Shown here piece after piece: positions 14,101 to 26,840 of a DNA stretch of 64,000 bases. The notes under the pieces are model-generated. The model did no database searches, was not told the origin of the DNA, and worked only from the letters and a program-made list of their open reading frames with translations. Within the stretch, counting starts at the first letter, position 1. The number at the start of each line of letters is the position of its first letter. Both the position numbers and the translations under genes were made by a program. Origin of the DNA: Punica granatum (Eukaryota; Streptophyta; Magnoliopsida; Myrtales; Lythraceae); assembly GCF_007655135.1 (NCBI RefSeq), contig NC_045129.1, forward strand, positions 11,718,001-11,782,000, given 5' to 3'.

Positions 14101-16037
14101 CACCTTCATAGTGTGCTCAGAACTCATCCTAAAATAACGAGATGCCCGTTTTTCTAGCTCAATTGTGTTCAAGGGATGTGGAGGATACTTGTGTTTCTCC
14201 TGCTGTCTAACTTTAGTAACCTGTATAATGGCAATGGAAAAAAAAGTAAAGCTGCTATAGAAATAAAAGCACTGTTATTTAAAATGAACTTTTTCTTTTC
14301 AATCAATAGCATATCAGAATGACTTACTGTCGCAGACGGCTCCTCAACACACATCTCATATAATATAACCGCACAAGTGTAGTCAAATAGATGTCCACGC
14401 CTGCATAATGAAAATGTATTAATAAATGAAGATAGACAAATATGACAGCAAACATTCTCCCCCACTTACGTCCAATTGAAGGTAGCAAGACCTTCTTCAG
14501 ATCTGTGAGAGCAGTTAATTGTCCAAAACTCTTCAGGCTCATGTGCTTGGATCTCCCAAAAGCGTTCAACAATAAAACCTAGGGTGGGAAACTGCAAAGG
14601 AGAATGTGCCTCAATAAAGTGAACTGCTAAGCTATCAACAAATCATAACATGCTCTGTCATCGCCTTACTTGGCAGGGACCATAACTTAGGACAAGGTTT
14701 CTGTCATCTGTGGCAGAATCAATAACAAATGCATCTCTTAAAAGCATTGTCTGAAATCTGGTGAAGGAAGCACCAATACGCAGATCAATTTCCTGCAATA
14801 TACCTACAATTAGTGTCGAGATAATGCCTTTTCAACTCTCTCAAAATGGAATCTATTCCAAACATATATGCCATGGTTTCTTACCTCAACAAGGTACAAA
14901 TATCTAAATTTGATATTTTTAGATACTTTTTCAGACCTATTTTTAGTTACTTTTTCAGACCTATTCCAAACATATATGCCATGGTTCCTTAACTCAACAG
15001 GGTACCACTTTTCATGATACTATGCATGAATCAGATATATCATGGCGAATTCTTCAGGAAAAAATTGTGTCTTCCATAATGGAATCTGATAAGTGAGATT
15101 TCGTGTAAACACTAGAAAGGGAAAAGAAAGTAAATCATGTCCATAGACTTTTCAGCATCTTTAATTCCAAATCTAGACCTAATCAAGGAAATGTACCCAC
15201 TTGTCTAGCATCCACAGCTTCAGCAAACCGTTTATTGGGATTGACAAGATTCTGCACCGAGGCATGAATCTCCCTGGCATTTGAAGAATAAAAAGTCGCA
15301 TAAGCATAACCATGACCTCCCACTTCAATGGAATATCGACAATGGGACATGAAAGGTAATATAGACCTCTCAATGAGTGCAGAGAAGCGAGCCCTTTTGA
15401 TGGTAAGACGGTGGTTAACTGCAGTGCATATATCAATAACTTCAAATGCGATGTTCTCCCCTTCCCTGTCGCAGTCGAGCCACAGCACAAGCCACTGGCA
15501 CCTCCTAGCTTCCTCTTCCAGTGTCCTCTTTATATCTAGCTTGTCCTATGCATATAACAATCCAAAGGACAGGCATTCAGTAACATTTCCCTGTTCTTCT
15601 TGCCGATTCGACGTCAAATGCGCAGCATCAGAATGAATTCTCGGAAGTGAAGTGAAAATTCGGAGACAATACAGGGAACAAACTGAAGCGAGTTCACTCG
15701 ACCAATCCTTTTCATAAAGAGAAGGAACCAAAAAGAGGACCTGGGGAACGAATTTCCGAACGGGAGCTCGATAGAGATCGGCGGGGTCGCAGGAGTGCCA
15801 CTTCCGGTAGCGCTCTTCGAACTCGAGCTCCATCATGTGGCCGGTAACGGAAGTCACCAGCATGCGACAGGGCTGCCCCCTGATGTTGTAATCGAACTCG
15901 AATATCTTGTTGTAGCGGGAGCGGCCTTCTCGGACTCGCAACCCTTGGTTCCTCGACAGGATGGTGGCGACTGACTTCGCCACCGATGGCTTCTCCGCCA
16001 CGTTGAGAACGGCTATAGCTCGGCCGCCGCCGGACAT
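8194..16037 (-). CDS. TOP3A: DNA topoisomerase 3-alpha, 16 exons
   Basis: Type IA topoisomerase that decatenates single strands and, with RecQ helicase and RMI1, dissolves recombination intermediates in the nucleus. Exons in transcript order: 15741-16037, 15201-15545, 14670-14792, 14470-14591, 14328-14400, 14104-14220, 13707-13790, 13124-13303, 12831-12959, 11976-12050, 11133-11222, 10385-10997, 9829-9900, 9366-9530, 8992-9112, 8194-8416. All are GT/AG and the join gives 942 aa. The Toprim domain starts at [10 protein letters not shown] and carries the DxD pair D123/D125 ([10 protein letters not shown]). The catalytic tyrosine is Y372 in [11 protein letters not shown]. The C-terminus has a zinc-knuckle [14 protein letters not shown], a GRF-type zinc finger (PCSTCGALC...[11 protein letters not shown]), an RGRGS-rich linker and a last CCHC knuckle, [14 protein letters not shown]. 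The chosen start gives [10 protein letters not shown]; an in-frame extension upstream to 16268 lacks similarity. Confidence 0.96.
8435..8454 (+). repeat. Poly-G tract (20 bp) in TOP3A intron 15
   Basis: Twenty consecutive G on the plus strand, so poly-C in the transcript, 18 bp from the acceptor of the last exon (8416). It lies in the polypyrimidine position of that intron. Confidence 0.9.
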
Positions 16038-16184
16038 GGTCGTTGGACGCCGGCGGCCGTGGGCTATGGGGAGAGGGAGTGATAGACTGTGAGCGGAGTA
16101 TTCGACTTCGACCGATGGGTTTGATTTTGGTTTTCCTGCGTTTGCGGGCGCCGTAAGAGCGAATTCCCGCCTTCCATAGGCCAA

Positions 16185-16685
16185 GGAAATTTCATTTTGC
16201 ACCCTGAAATATTTAGTTAAACCATTTCGGACCCTAAAGTTCGAGAAAATCCTCGCAGTGATCTGCAATGTTGTTCATCTTTTCTTATTTGGACGACGAG
16301 AGACCTACGTAAGAATTTAGAAAATCCAAACAATTACTTTTGCAAGTGTTTTACACGTCAACTAAAGAAAATAAGGGCTATAAATGATTGGCTTGTTGGG
16401 CATCGATTATTAGATGCCAGCGAGACTCTACTTGTAAAATACTAATTTACAGGTAATTATAAAGTATTTTTATGAATGCTAAATAAGAATAATTATGTCG
16501 GTAATACTGTAATTTAATTTAAAAATCAAACTATCATTTACACGTTCCCAGCTCACTTCTACGCTGCAATATGTCTATCATCGTGATGCAAAGGGAAGTG
16601 TAGAATGGAAATTTCTTGGTGCAGAGAAGAACTTGAGGGTGCGTGGTGGTGCAACCATAAAGTCTAGGGTGCAAAATGAGATTCC
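16185..16685. mobile_element. Candidate TIR element, 0.5 kb, next to the TOP3A start
   Basis: The left arm from 16185 (GGAAATTTCATTTTGCACCC) matches the inverted right arm ending near 16685 (GGAATCTCATTTTGCACCC), with further partial matching for about 60 bp. There is no clear target duplication and no transposase. A related pair of arms bounds the element at about 30009-31014. The left end is 147 bp upstream of the TOP3A ATG, so it may contribute to the leader or promoter. Confidence 0.45.
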
Positions 16686-17120
16686 ATCCGTGGTGAATGG
16701 GCCGGTGGCCCATCTGGCCGATCGATCCAGTCACAGTATCGGGCAGGGTGTGGACTGGGTTTGACATCGTAGTCCACTCGAATGGCCTAATATTGCCATT
16801 GGCCTTTTTCGTTTTTCGTTTTTTCGTTTTTTATTCCTAGAGTGCCAAATAATCAATATATATCATTGGTCGATTCAGGATTAAGAAATAAATAATAAAT
16901 CATGATATTATCAAAACGATTAATATTTCCAATCTCATTTCTCTCACCCGCCAATAAAGATGATATCTACGCTGGTAAAGCAAAAGCATAGAGTTACATT
17001 TGGCTCGGGACAATGAAATTGATCCAGCACATAATAGGTGGAAATAAATCAGTTAGACTATCATAGAACTCTAGTTCTTTATTTGAGGGAAGTAGAACTC
17101 TGAGACCCTATTTACTTTTG
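16686..17120. other. Intergenic, no gene or element recognised
   Basis: Short, AT-rich and without long frames. I see nothing to assign. Confidence 0.5.
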
Positions 17121-17124
17121 GGCT

Positions 17125-17790
17125 ACGTTTGGTCGCCGGTTTATGGATAGTAATAGGAGCGGGATGGGATGGAATTTGAAGTCTCTAGATATATATCCTA
17201 ATCGAGTGTTTGGGGTATGTCTAGGTTTGAGAATATACTATGAGATCAAAATGACAAATTTGCCCTTAAATTATTATTTTTTTCTGAAAAGTTTCTAAAA
17301 CTAAAATGTTATCGTGCTGGGCAGTGGTGGCCCGATTATGGCCACCATCAGCACGGCGTACCTAGAGGTTGTCGACGACCTTCTGTGGGCGGTGATGGTC
17401 GAAATCAAGCACGGGCCACCACCATGGCTCTGCTACTCATCTCCTTCTCTTCAACGAGAGAGAGAGAGATTAAGGCAAATTCCGCTGCAGCAGTGGCTCA
17501 ATTCCAACCAATACTGCCCAATTGAGGTCATTGCTGACCTTGTCGAGGCGGTGGTAGCCAGAATCAGGCCACCACCGCACCTCTTCGTTCTTCTCCAAAG
17601 CCAATGGCAATTTTCATGAGTTGGAAAGGAAAATGGGGGCATTTTAGCCTTTTCGTAATAGTCATATTCTAACTCGGGTTTAATCCACTCCTCCCCTGGG
17701 ATTAGTTGCTTAATATTATATCTCTACATATCCCAAATCAAATCCCAATCCCATCACCACCAAACTCCAAATTAGGATTTTAGAAATCCT
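17125..17790. mobile_element. Candidate MITE-like element with GC-rich core
   Basis: The left side has a GTTTGGT motif followed by GGGATGGGATGG; the right side, read inverted, has GTTTGGTGGTGATGGGATTGGG. These loosely matching ends flank a GC-rich core (17300-17640) with internal repeats of a GTGGTGGCC-like motif. The 101-codon frame in the core is low-complexity and probably not a gene. Exact boundaries and target duplication are not visible. Confidence 0.35.
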
Positions 17791-17799
17791 ATCCTCCCC

Positions 17800-19765
17800 T
17801 TAATACGGCATAACAAATATGGATTCAATGTATTGAAGTTAAATTCTTTAGTTTTCCAAAGAATATATTTCATTTGCAATTCAATTGAACTGAATTGACT
17901 CCTATATTAAAAATGATCTCTCATCCGTGAACAAAATTCTAAAAAGTTTAAGAGAGTTAATTTAATCATGTAAATTTTATTTATTTAATTGGATGCTAAC
18001 ATAATTATTATTTATGAACTTATGATAATATAAAAAATTAAACAAGGAATGTCACAGAATTTGCATATTAAAAAATGGGTAATGAAGTAAATATATATGA
18101 ACTTATCATACGGGTGCCATCAACAACAAAATTTTCTAATATTCTTACTATCAAAAAATATTTATGTAATATAATGCTTACTAATTGGGATTGTCTGTTG
18201 CAAAATATATATTGAACCAAGCAAAATTAATCTAATTTTATTATTTAATAATCGCATGAAACTTGAAATTAATTAGAATATTGTGTTGTGTTAAGAAACC
18301 AATATGTTTTTCAAAATTCAGAATAATTGTTATAAAATGATATATAAATGTTTTAAGCTCATCAATAAAAATATAATTTTAAAAAGTTATGATCTTAAAA
18401 ATAAAAAATATTATAATATAGCACTAAAGCTTAAACTCATAAATAAAATAAAAAATAAAAATTATAAATAAGAATCTCATAAATATCTTTCAAAAAAGAG
18501 CAAAATAAAGTTTTATTCTAATTATATGTCAATCTATATCATTAATTAACAAAAATATGATGATGCATATCAATTGAATAAATAATTCAAAAATATTATT
18601 ATAATAATTAACTAGCTATGTGGCAAAAATATTAACTTACTCTAATTTATAACAAAAATGTTATGATAAATATTTGAAATTATAATTAAAAATTGAAAGT
18701 TTTTATTATTTTTAATCAGAAAAATTTGTGTTTCAATTCGGAAATAATTTCAATAAGAAATGGTATAGGAATATATGAAAATGAACCATGCAAAGCACAA
18801 GATGAAAAACTATTATGTATATAAAGTTGTAACCAATGAAATGAATAGAGGTTAAAAAGAAAATGTCTAAATACTATCGGAGTAAAGTGATAAAATTCTT
18901 ACTAATTTATATGTTAATATACTATATATATTATAAAGAAAATATTCAAAAGTGCATGGAAAAGTATCTCAATCACTTATCATCATATTGTTAACAAATA
19001 AAAATATATTAATCATTTTACGAAAATAACCGATCCATTGATAGGGTAGAAAAGAGAATGTCAAAATAATACAGGGTAAAGTGATAAAATCTTTACTAAT
19101 TCATATGTTAGTATTATATATATTAAAAAGAAAATATTAAAAATGTATGTAAATATTTCAGTCACTTATTATCATATTGTTGACAATATATATATATATA
19201 TATATATTCTTCATTTAAAAATAATTAATCATTTATGCTTATATAAACTTAAAAATAATTTAAAAAATTTAAGCATTATAGCTAATCCTATAAAAAGTTT
19301 AATTAAGTAAAACTCTCCTCCAAGAAATGGATCATTTTATCTAAAAGCGTTCAAACTCATAATATTTAATATATGGAATATCAGTTATAATAAATGCACA
19401 CAAGCAAAAAATAAAATTTAAAATTTTTATCTTTAAAAAAAAGTTTAAAAGTTTTGATAAACTCTAAAGTTCTTATTCTTTCATAAAATAAAACTAACAA
19501 CCTTATCTAAAAGTATTCAAATTTTAGATTAATTTTTCATATAAATTAATTTGATAATTGCAATGATGTATATATTACATGAATTCCTTACTTAAGAAAT
19601 TTTGATATAAATTTAATATATATTATTTTATTACAAGTTTAAATTTACATCATAACTTTTTACATGCTAGTATATATTATAAATTCAAACCAGTTATTAT
19701 TTTCATACTTCCACTTTTATAATAAAATTCCTTATAAAATCCGCACAACGCACAAGTCCAGTATG
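17800..19765. other. Very AT-rich repeat-derived DNA, no gene
   Basis: Long A/T runs and no coding frame. It contains an imperfect direct duplication: about 18855-19000 and 19048-19185 share the order GTAAAGTGATAAAAT, then a TATATATTA stretch, then TCACTTAT(C/T)ATCATATTG. An (AT)n tract lies at about 19187-19208. Confidence 0.6.
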
Positions 19766-19769
19766 CTAG
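19740..19769 (+). mobile_element. Candidate Helitron 3' terminus (CTAG|T)
   Basis: CCGCACAACGCACAAGTCC is followed by CTAG and T at 19766-19770. The GC-rich CAACGCAC motif resembles the 3' end at 7693. The hairpin is weak and no matching 5' end was found, so it is an orphan candidate. Confidence 0.35.
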
Positions 19770-19854
19770 TGTAATAAATTTTTGTAACTTGTATAGGAAA
19801 AAAAAACTTAATTGCTATTATTTTTATTAGCATCTCAAGAATCTATATATCTAT

Positions 19855-20235
19855 ATTATTATTATTATTATCATCATCATCATCATCATCATTATCATTA
19901 TTACTATTGTTATTATTGTTGTTGTCGTCGTTGTCATCACCATCAAATATTTTTTTAACTATAATCGAACCTATATATAATATATAGTTTATGGGGATTT
20001 CACCATTATTTGTCATTTGTACAACATCTTCAAATGAAGACTTCTCATTTGACGACTTTTGGAATGCCCCATATAATAAATTTTTGTCTATATATAACAC
20101 ATAATTGTTGGGGCTTTCACCATTGTTTGACATTTGTACAAAATCTTCAAATGGAGACTTACAATTCAACGACTTTTGAAATGTCACATGCAATAAGTTT
20201 TTGTAACTTGCACAAAAAAAAAATTAAAAGCTTAA

Positions 20236-20270
<35 letters not shown>

Positions 20271-20782
20271 GACATCTCAAAAATTTATACATCATCATCA
20301 TTATTGTTGTTGTTGTTCATCATCATCAAATATTTTTTTAATTTTCACCAAATATAATAATTGCTGAGACAAAAATGATAATTGTTATAGTAATAACTGT
20401 TATTATTATTTTATCAAATGTTAGGGAATAAATAATTGTTGGAGACAAAAATAATAATAATAATAATCCATATATAATATATAATTGTTGGGCTTTCACC
20501 GTTGTTCGCCATTTGTACAAAATCTCGAAATGAAGACTTCTCATTCAAAGACTTTTGGAATGCCACATGCAATAAATTTTTGTCTATGAATAATATATAA
20601 TTGCCTACCGACAAAACTTATACATTATTGTTATTGTTGTTGTTGTTGTTCATCATCATCAAATATTTTTTAAATTTTCACCAAATAGGATAATTGCTGA
20701 GACAAAAATGATAATTGTTATAGTAATAACTGTTATTATTATTTTATCAAATGTCAGGGAAGAAAATAATTGCTGGAGACAA

Positions 20783-20815
<33 letters not shown>

Positions 20816-21187
20816 TTATATATAATATATAATTGTTGGGCTTTCACCATTGTTCGGCACTTGTACAAAATCTCGAAATGAAGACTTCTCATTCAAAGAC
20901 TTTTGGAATGCCACATGCATTAAATTTTTGTCTATGAATAATATATAATTGCCTACTGAAAAAAATTAAACCTATTGAAAACAATAATATATAATTGATG
21001 GGGCTTTCACCATTATTTGCCATTTCTACAAAATCTTAAAATAGAGACTTCTCATTCAACCACTTTTCGAATGTCACATGCAATAAATTTTTGTACCTTG
21101 CACGAGAAAAAGAAAAATTGGATTGCTATTATTATTATTAACATCTAAAAAATCTACACAATTATATTATTATTATTATTATTATTA
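19855..21187. repeat. Cluster of ~330-bp tandem repeats with ATT/ATC/GTT microsatellites
   Basis: Two near-identical copies of about 330 bp lie at about 20299-20626 and 20630-20962. Partial copies lie at about 19985-20215 and 20965-21100. Each unit joins a trinucleotide array to a conserved block containing GGGCTTTCACC(A/G)TTGTT and GAAGACTTCTCATTCAA. Another copy of the block is at about 25020-25230. Frames on either strand are repeat translations, not genes. Confidence 0.75.
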
Positions 21188-21225
21188 GTAAATTTATACG
21201 TGAATTGCACGTGAAACCTTTTTTA
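21188..21225 (-). mobile_element. Candidate Helitron 3' terminus on the minus strand (CTAA|T)
   Basis: Read on the minus strand this is TTTCACGTGCAATTCACGT, then nine bases, then CTAA and T. The hairpin ACGTG-CAATT-CACGT is perfect. It is close in sequence to the 3' end at 7693, so both belong to one family. A 5' end to the right was not found. Confidence 0.5.
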
Positions 21226-21418
21226 GTAAGGTTAAAATACATAATACTTGAACGACATAATATATAAGAAAACTCTTTAAAACAAAGAAATATATAAATT
21301 ATAAGTAAATTAATAGTATCTCCTTTTGAATGGATTTGTGATCGTTTCTAGTCAGAAATATGTTCTTAATTTAATCTTCATATAAATTAAAATAAAAATA
21401 GTCAATAATATTTGTGAG

Positions 21419-21560
21419 GGTTGATAACCCAAAAATAGAAAAAAATTTGGCTTTTTTATTATTTCTAGCACGAATTTTTTTAATTGAAAAAATTACAAAT
21501 TATTAGTTTCTTATTACGTCTAACGTGCCGTCACTTTTCTGTCAATTTCAACAGATTTTT
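21419..21560. mobile_element. Degraded end of a GGGTTAATT-type TIR element
   Basis: GGGTTGATAACCCAAAAA, followed by TTTCTAGCACGAATTTTTT, follows the same order as the left arm of the element at 44048. No opposite arm was found. Confidence 0.35.
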
Positions 21561-22202
21561 CTAATACGGTCCTAACATTGTAGATATGGCACATGGAAAT
21601 CTATTAAGTGGACCCATGTGTATTTAAATATTAAATTAAAAAGAAAAATTACAAAGGAAACTAATAATATTCACAAAAAAATATTTCATTTAATTTTACA
21701 ATAAAATAAATAAATAATATTAAATTCAATGGAAACATATATATGTATATATTAATAATAGTATTTACACATGTGCAACATGAAAAAGTATATACAAAAT
21801 TAACATAATAATGACAAATCACTATATCTAAATGTATGTATCGGTTTTTGTACAATTTTACGAAATTATTCCAATTATTTTTACTCTATTAAAGAAAAAG
21901 TAAAACTGAATGCAAGAATCAAAATATAAAACTGCTCAAATTTTAAATTCATATATCTTATCTTGATCATCCATCAATTCACACGTGGTCATCTTCCATT
22001 CTACTTTTTCCTTATTTCTCTTTAACTCCCACTCTATCTCTATCTCAACCTAAGTTATTTTTCTTTTTTTTCAAAAAATATTTTTTTCAATTTTCATCAC
22101 AATTTTTTAATTTTTTTAATAATAGCACAACTATATAGAATTAGAAATGGTATATAATGATGAAAATACAGAGTCAACGTTTTAAACTATGTTTTTTTTT
22201 CA

Positions 22203-22232
22203 CGCTACGAGTAGCACTAATGCAAAATCTAG
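22203..22232 (+). mobile_element. Candidate Helitron 3' terminus (CTAG|T)
   Basis: A perfect short hairpin, GCTAC-GA-GTAGC, is followed 13 nt later by CTAG and T (22229-22233). The 5' end was not found in the AT-rich DNA upstream. Confidence 0.4.
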
Positions 22233-25200
22233 TGTATGAATAATAAAAATTTGATAACTAAGATTAAAAAATTGGAAATGATTTTAAACAGATGAAATTA
22301 ATTCATTTTAAAATAATTTATTTCAAGAAATGTTTTTTGACTGATATATTTTTCTGACTTAATCTTTCATTTCAATAGAATATCCTAAAGAAAACAATAG
22401 AGAAATGAATTTAAATTTCTAATAAAAGTTTACAAAGTAATTAATAGAAATATTATTTTCATGAATAGTCTTGCAATGACCCCCATAACTGGAAAATTTA
22501 AATCAATCGAAAAATTCCAAAAATTAAACACCTTAAAGGTTGGGTTTAAGTTTTAAAGAAAGAAAATTGGGAGGACGTTGATCGAAAATGATTTTATGCA
22601 TATATAAATTTATTTTAGTAATTCATGTTATATATTATAATTTATACTTAATAAAAAAAACAATACACATTAGATTCCACCTAAGACAGCCTAGTAAATT
22701 TAAATTCAGTTGTAAATTGATAAGTTTATTGGTAATCGATATTATATTTACATTAGAAGCAACTTATCTCTTCTTTTTTACACATGTACGTTTGAGTAAC
22801 AAGAACGAAAAATGTACCTAGAGCTCATGAATGAGGACATTGATAGCATGAGGACTTTAAGCTTGTGCAACATTGTTAGCAGGTGGTGGTTGCAGCACTA
22901 CAGTCGCAATGGATAAAACGGTAGCCGATGTCTGTGGACAAAAAAAAAGAGAATAAAAATAGGGAGAGAAGAAGAAACTTAAGATAAGAGAAAACAAAAT
23001 TCAATAGAAAAAAAAATTAATGATATGGTATCTTTTTTCTTTGAAACTCTTTTTCTTGTTCTTTCTTTTTTTATTCTCCCAAATGCATACTTTTGTATCC
23101 ATAAAAAAGTTGATTGGGACTTTGAAAATAAATTCTTGATGGCATAATGTATTAAATAATTTTTTAAATAAATTAATTTAAAATTCTAAAATTTGGCCAA
23201 AAAATAAAAAAAATTTAATCATGGGATAAAAATTCTTTAAAAATATAAAAAATTCTTAATATAAAGAATTTGAGAGTGAGAGAGATATCCCGAGAGAGCG
23301 AGTGTGTGTGTGTTCTTTATGTTGCTTTCCTGGGAGCCCGAGAGTGAGAGACAGGAAGAGAATGAGCGAGAAGGGAGTGGGGCGTTGAGAGGCAAGGAAA
23401 ACCAAGGGGATGGCTGGTGTGTATGGTTGTTGAGTTGGTCACGGGAATTCTCATGTGAGAAAAAGAACCCGGAGGAAGAGAGGGAGGTGGCCATGTTTTT
23501 GTCTGGTGTTGAGGAGCTGAGGGAGAGGTCCCGGTCTGAGGGAGAGAAGGAGTCGGAGGGGAGCTGAGGGAGAGAGGGAGCGGTGAGCTGAGGGACCGCG
23601 AGCTGAGGGATAGACTCAGCTGAGAGAAATCGAGCTGAGAGAGAAAGAGAGAAAGAGATTCGGTCCAGGCTGTCTGCGTGTTCTTAATATAAATTTTGAA
23701 AAATCCATCGATACAAATATAAATAGGAAATAAGAGAGAGGAACCATGAGCGTTGAATGGAGAAATTATTTCATATTTGATATATTTGTCAGAATGAATA
23801 ATTATAGGAAAAAACATGCTAGGTAGTTTTTATAGTTAAAAAAATATGAAATGGTGCCTTGAAATTGAAAGGTCACGAGAAAGAATAAGTATAAGTTGGT
23901 TTTTGAAACTTGAAAAAATAAAAAGATTATGGTCGAAGAAAAAGGATACAAGAAATTATTTTCCAAGGATTGGTAAAGTTAAAGAATAATTAAAAAGAGA
24001 ACTAATTAAAAATCGAAAGAGAAAATAGAAAAGATACAAATGTAAATGGGAAAGGGGAGAGAGGAACCGTGAGCGTTGAATGGAGAAGTTATTTCATGTT
24101 TTATGCGTTCGTCAAAGTGAATAATTATGAGAAACGACATACTAGGTAGTTTTTATAATGAAGAAGTATGAAAAGGTGCATTGAAGTCGAAGGTCATGAG
24201 AAAGAATACGTAAACATTAGTTTTTCTATTAAAACGAATGAAAGGATGCCATGATATTGAAAATATGTGATGTTTAGTAGCATTTGTATTATTTGAGTAA
24301 ATGATAAAATATTAATATTATTAATTTACCAAGGGCAAAAAGGAAAAAAAAGTTGGAGAAACACTTTGTGAAGGGTTGTACTTTAGAAGAGATGCACAAA
24401 CTTTAACTTAATTGAGGCAATCTATGATAGAATATACGAGGCAACAAATGTTGAAAATAAGCGATGAATATAGAGTTGAAAATGTGTGAGAAAAATACTA
24501 ACAAAGCACACCAAAAGTGTGCGAGTAAAAGATATAAAATGAAAGGTAGAACTTTACGAGGGGTACGAGTATCTTTTGGATCAAAAATGAGAAAATAAGA
24601 AATTTTGAAAATAACCACGTGATTCATAGCGATGAGATGAAGAATGCATGAACCTGTAAGGACAACAAATGTTGCAAACAAACATAAGGTGCGACAAAAT
24701 TTGAAACTATAAATTGTTATGAAATATTAATAGAACAAACATACATATGATGAAGGGCTAACTTAGATGAGAGAGATGCGAAGCAATAAAGCATCGAAAA
24801 TGAACAATGAATAGAAAGAGCATATATATATATATATATATATATAGAAAATGTGCAATCAAAAGCCACGAGCCAAAAAGGTACGAGAAAAGTCACGAGA
24901 GTATAATGGCATTTTTGAAATATTAAAAATTTGATAAATTGTCATACTTTTAGAGTATACATTATTGTTGTTGTGGTTCATCAAATATTTTTTTGACTTT
25001 CACGATTCTATACATAATATATAATTGTTGGGGCTTTCACCGTTGTTTGCCATTTATACAAAATTTTGAAATGAAGACTTTTCGTTCAACTACTTTTGAA
25101 ATGCCACAGGTAATAATTTTTGTCTATATGTAATGTATAAGTGCTGAAGCTTTCACAATTATTTGCCATTTCTACAAAATTTTGAAATAGTGACTTCTCA

Positions 25201-25540
25201 TTCAACAACTTTTGGAATACCACATATTATTATTTGCTGAGTTTGCTAAAAGGTTCAGGGTTCGTATAATAATAATGATGATGATGATGATGATAATAAT
25301 AATAATGATGATAAAAAGAACAATTAAACCAATGCTTGGGACAAAAATAATTGTTGGAGACAAATAATAATAATAATAATTATCAAATGTTTACATAGCT
25401 TTTACCAAATGGGATAATTGTTAGGAATAACAATCATTACTATTACTATTAGTCTATTATTATTATTATTATTATGCTTTATTAAATATTTTCATAATTT
25501 TCACCAATTGGGATAACTGTTGTACACTAAAATAATTATT
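22233..25540. other. AT-rich repeats with a GA-rich block, no gene
   Basis: A purine-rich block (23270-23660) has frames on both strands that translate to low-complexity sequence. Imperfect direct repeats of about 160 bp lie at about 23735-23900 and 24059-24215 (shared AGCGTTGAATGGAGAA and TAGGTAGTTTTTATA). An (AT)n tract is at about 24827-24845. The 24960-25540 part repeats the ATT-array/block family of 19855-21187. Confidence 0.6.
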
Positions 25541-26840
25541 TAATAATGTTTAAATTTTAAAAACTCTCTTTGAAATTTTATAAAACTATTAGTCATTATT
25601 TAAAGTTTCATATTCACAATTATTCATGTTTAAATTTTGTACTCTACTGATAATGTTAATTTGGTATTCTATGTAAATAGTTTACATAAAAAGATGAGTG
25701 AAAAGTTGTGTCTACACTAAAAAAAATGGAATATATTACATAATATTTTGAAAATTATAATATCAATTATCACAAAATATTGTAATAACTAGATTTAGAT
25801 TTGGGATTGATGAAGACAAAGGAGGATTCATTGTTTCGTCTCTAGTTCATCAATTAGTTTATTCATTCTGAATATCAACATAGATATCCGCAGATTATCT
25901 TAGAAAAAATTCATAAATATCTATTATCAAAATTAACACTTGATTTTTGCCCTTTTAAGAAGGCGATGATCCGTAGCAATTTGTTTTTCGAAGGAAAAAG
26001 AAAGAGGGCCCATTTGCTTGAAAAGTAAAACTAAAAATATTCCAACTTGGTCACCCACTGCCGCGGCCACTTTATTCAGTCTCGTCGAATATAGATGGAA
26101 GAAAAATAGCTGTCAATGGATCCAAAGTTGCACAATTTTGACCTATTCTTTTGTCCACTCATTTTTAATGACATAAAAAGAAAATCCCCCAATTCTACAA
26201 ATCCACGTCAAATCATACACCTTAATTCAACCCTAAATGATTGGAAAAGGCCACGAGTAGCTAGCGAGATTCCATTGGCAAGTCATTTTCAGACTCTTTG
26301 GACTTTGTTTGAATGGAGAGAATCGAAAGAAAAGGGAGGGTCGATAAATGAAATGTATTGTAATGACATGTAATGATAATGCACTCTCATTTAATAATAA
26401 AATATTTTATATTCGATTCTATGAGCCCTTTATTTGATTTTCATATCAATTTTCTTATACTAAACTTTGGTTATCTCCTTCATTCTTTGTTTGATTCCGT
26501 CATGTGACACTCAAGTCTTCTCTTATGCTTGATACATGACATTCGAGACTCTTATATTCTTGACACATTACTCCACCAGATTCTGCCATGTATCAGTTTC
26601 CGCCATGTATCAACTATGTGGCATTCAAGATTTTTCATATTCTTGACACATTGACATATTAACAAATTAAGATTAAACTCTTGATGCATAGGCATGTTAA
26701 AATTACAAGTAAATTACTAAAAGATTGTTTTATAAAAAATAAAAAATTACTAATATTATAAAAACGATTATATACAATTGTGAAAAATGATTTTTTTGAC
26801 ACTTCGATAAGTTAATTATAGAGCCAAAACAATCAATATA
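25541..26840. other. Intergenic, no gene recognised
   Basis: AT-rich. A segment at about 26500-26660 has several imperfect copies of a CTTGA(C/T)ACAT / GCCATGTATCA motif. The 85-codon frame at 26116-26373 resembles no known family. Confidence 0.5.

Noticed and set aside
16038..16268. N-terminal extension of TOP3A to 16268
   Set aside because: The extra 77 residues are not family-like, overlap a TIR element arm, and [12 protein letters not shown] fits the usual start.
17314..17619. 101-codon gene in the GC-rich core
   Set aside because: Internal repetition, an overlapping open frame on the other strand and a location between MITE-like ends point to transposon interior.
19843..20193. Asn/Asp-rich proteins in the 19.8-21.0 kb region
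   Set aside because: They are translations of ATT/ATC/GTT microsatellites and their repeated flanking blocks.
23317..23817. 166-codon Ser/Pro-rich protein on the minus strand
   Set aside because: It is the translation of a GA/CT-rich low-complexity tract with long frames on both strands.
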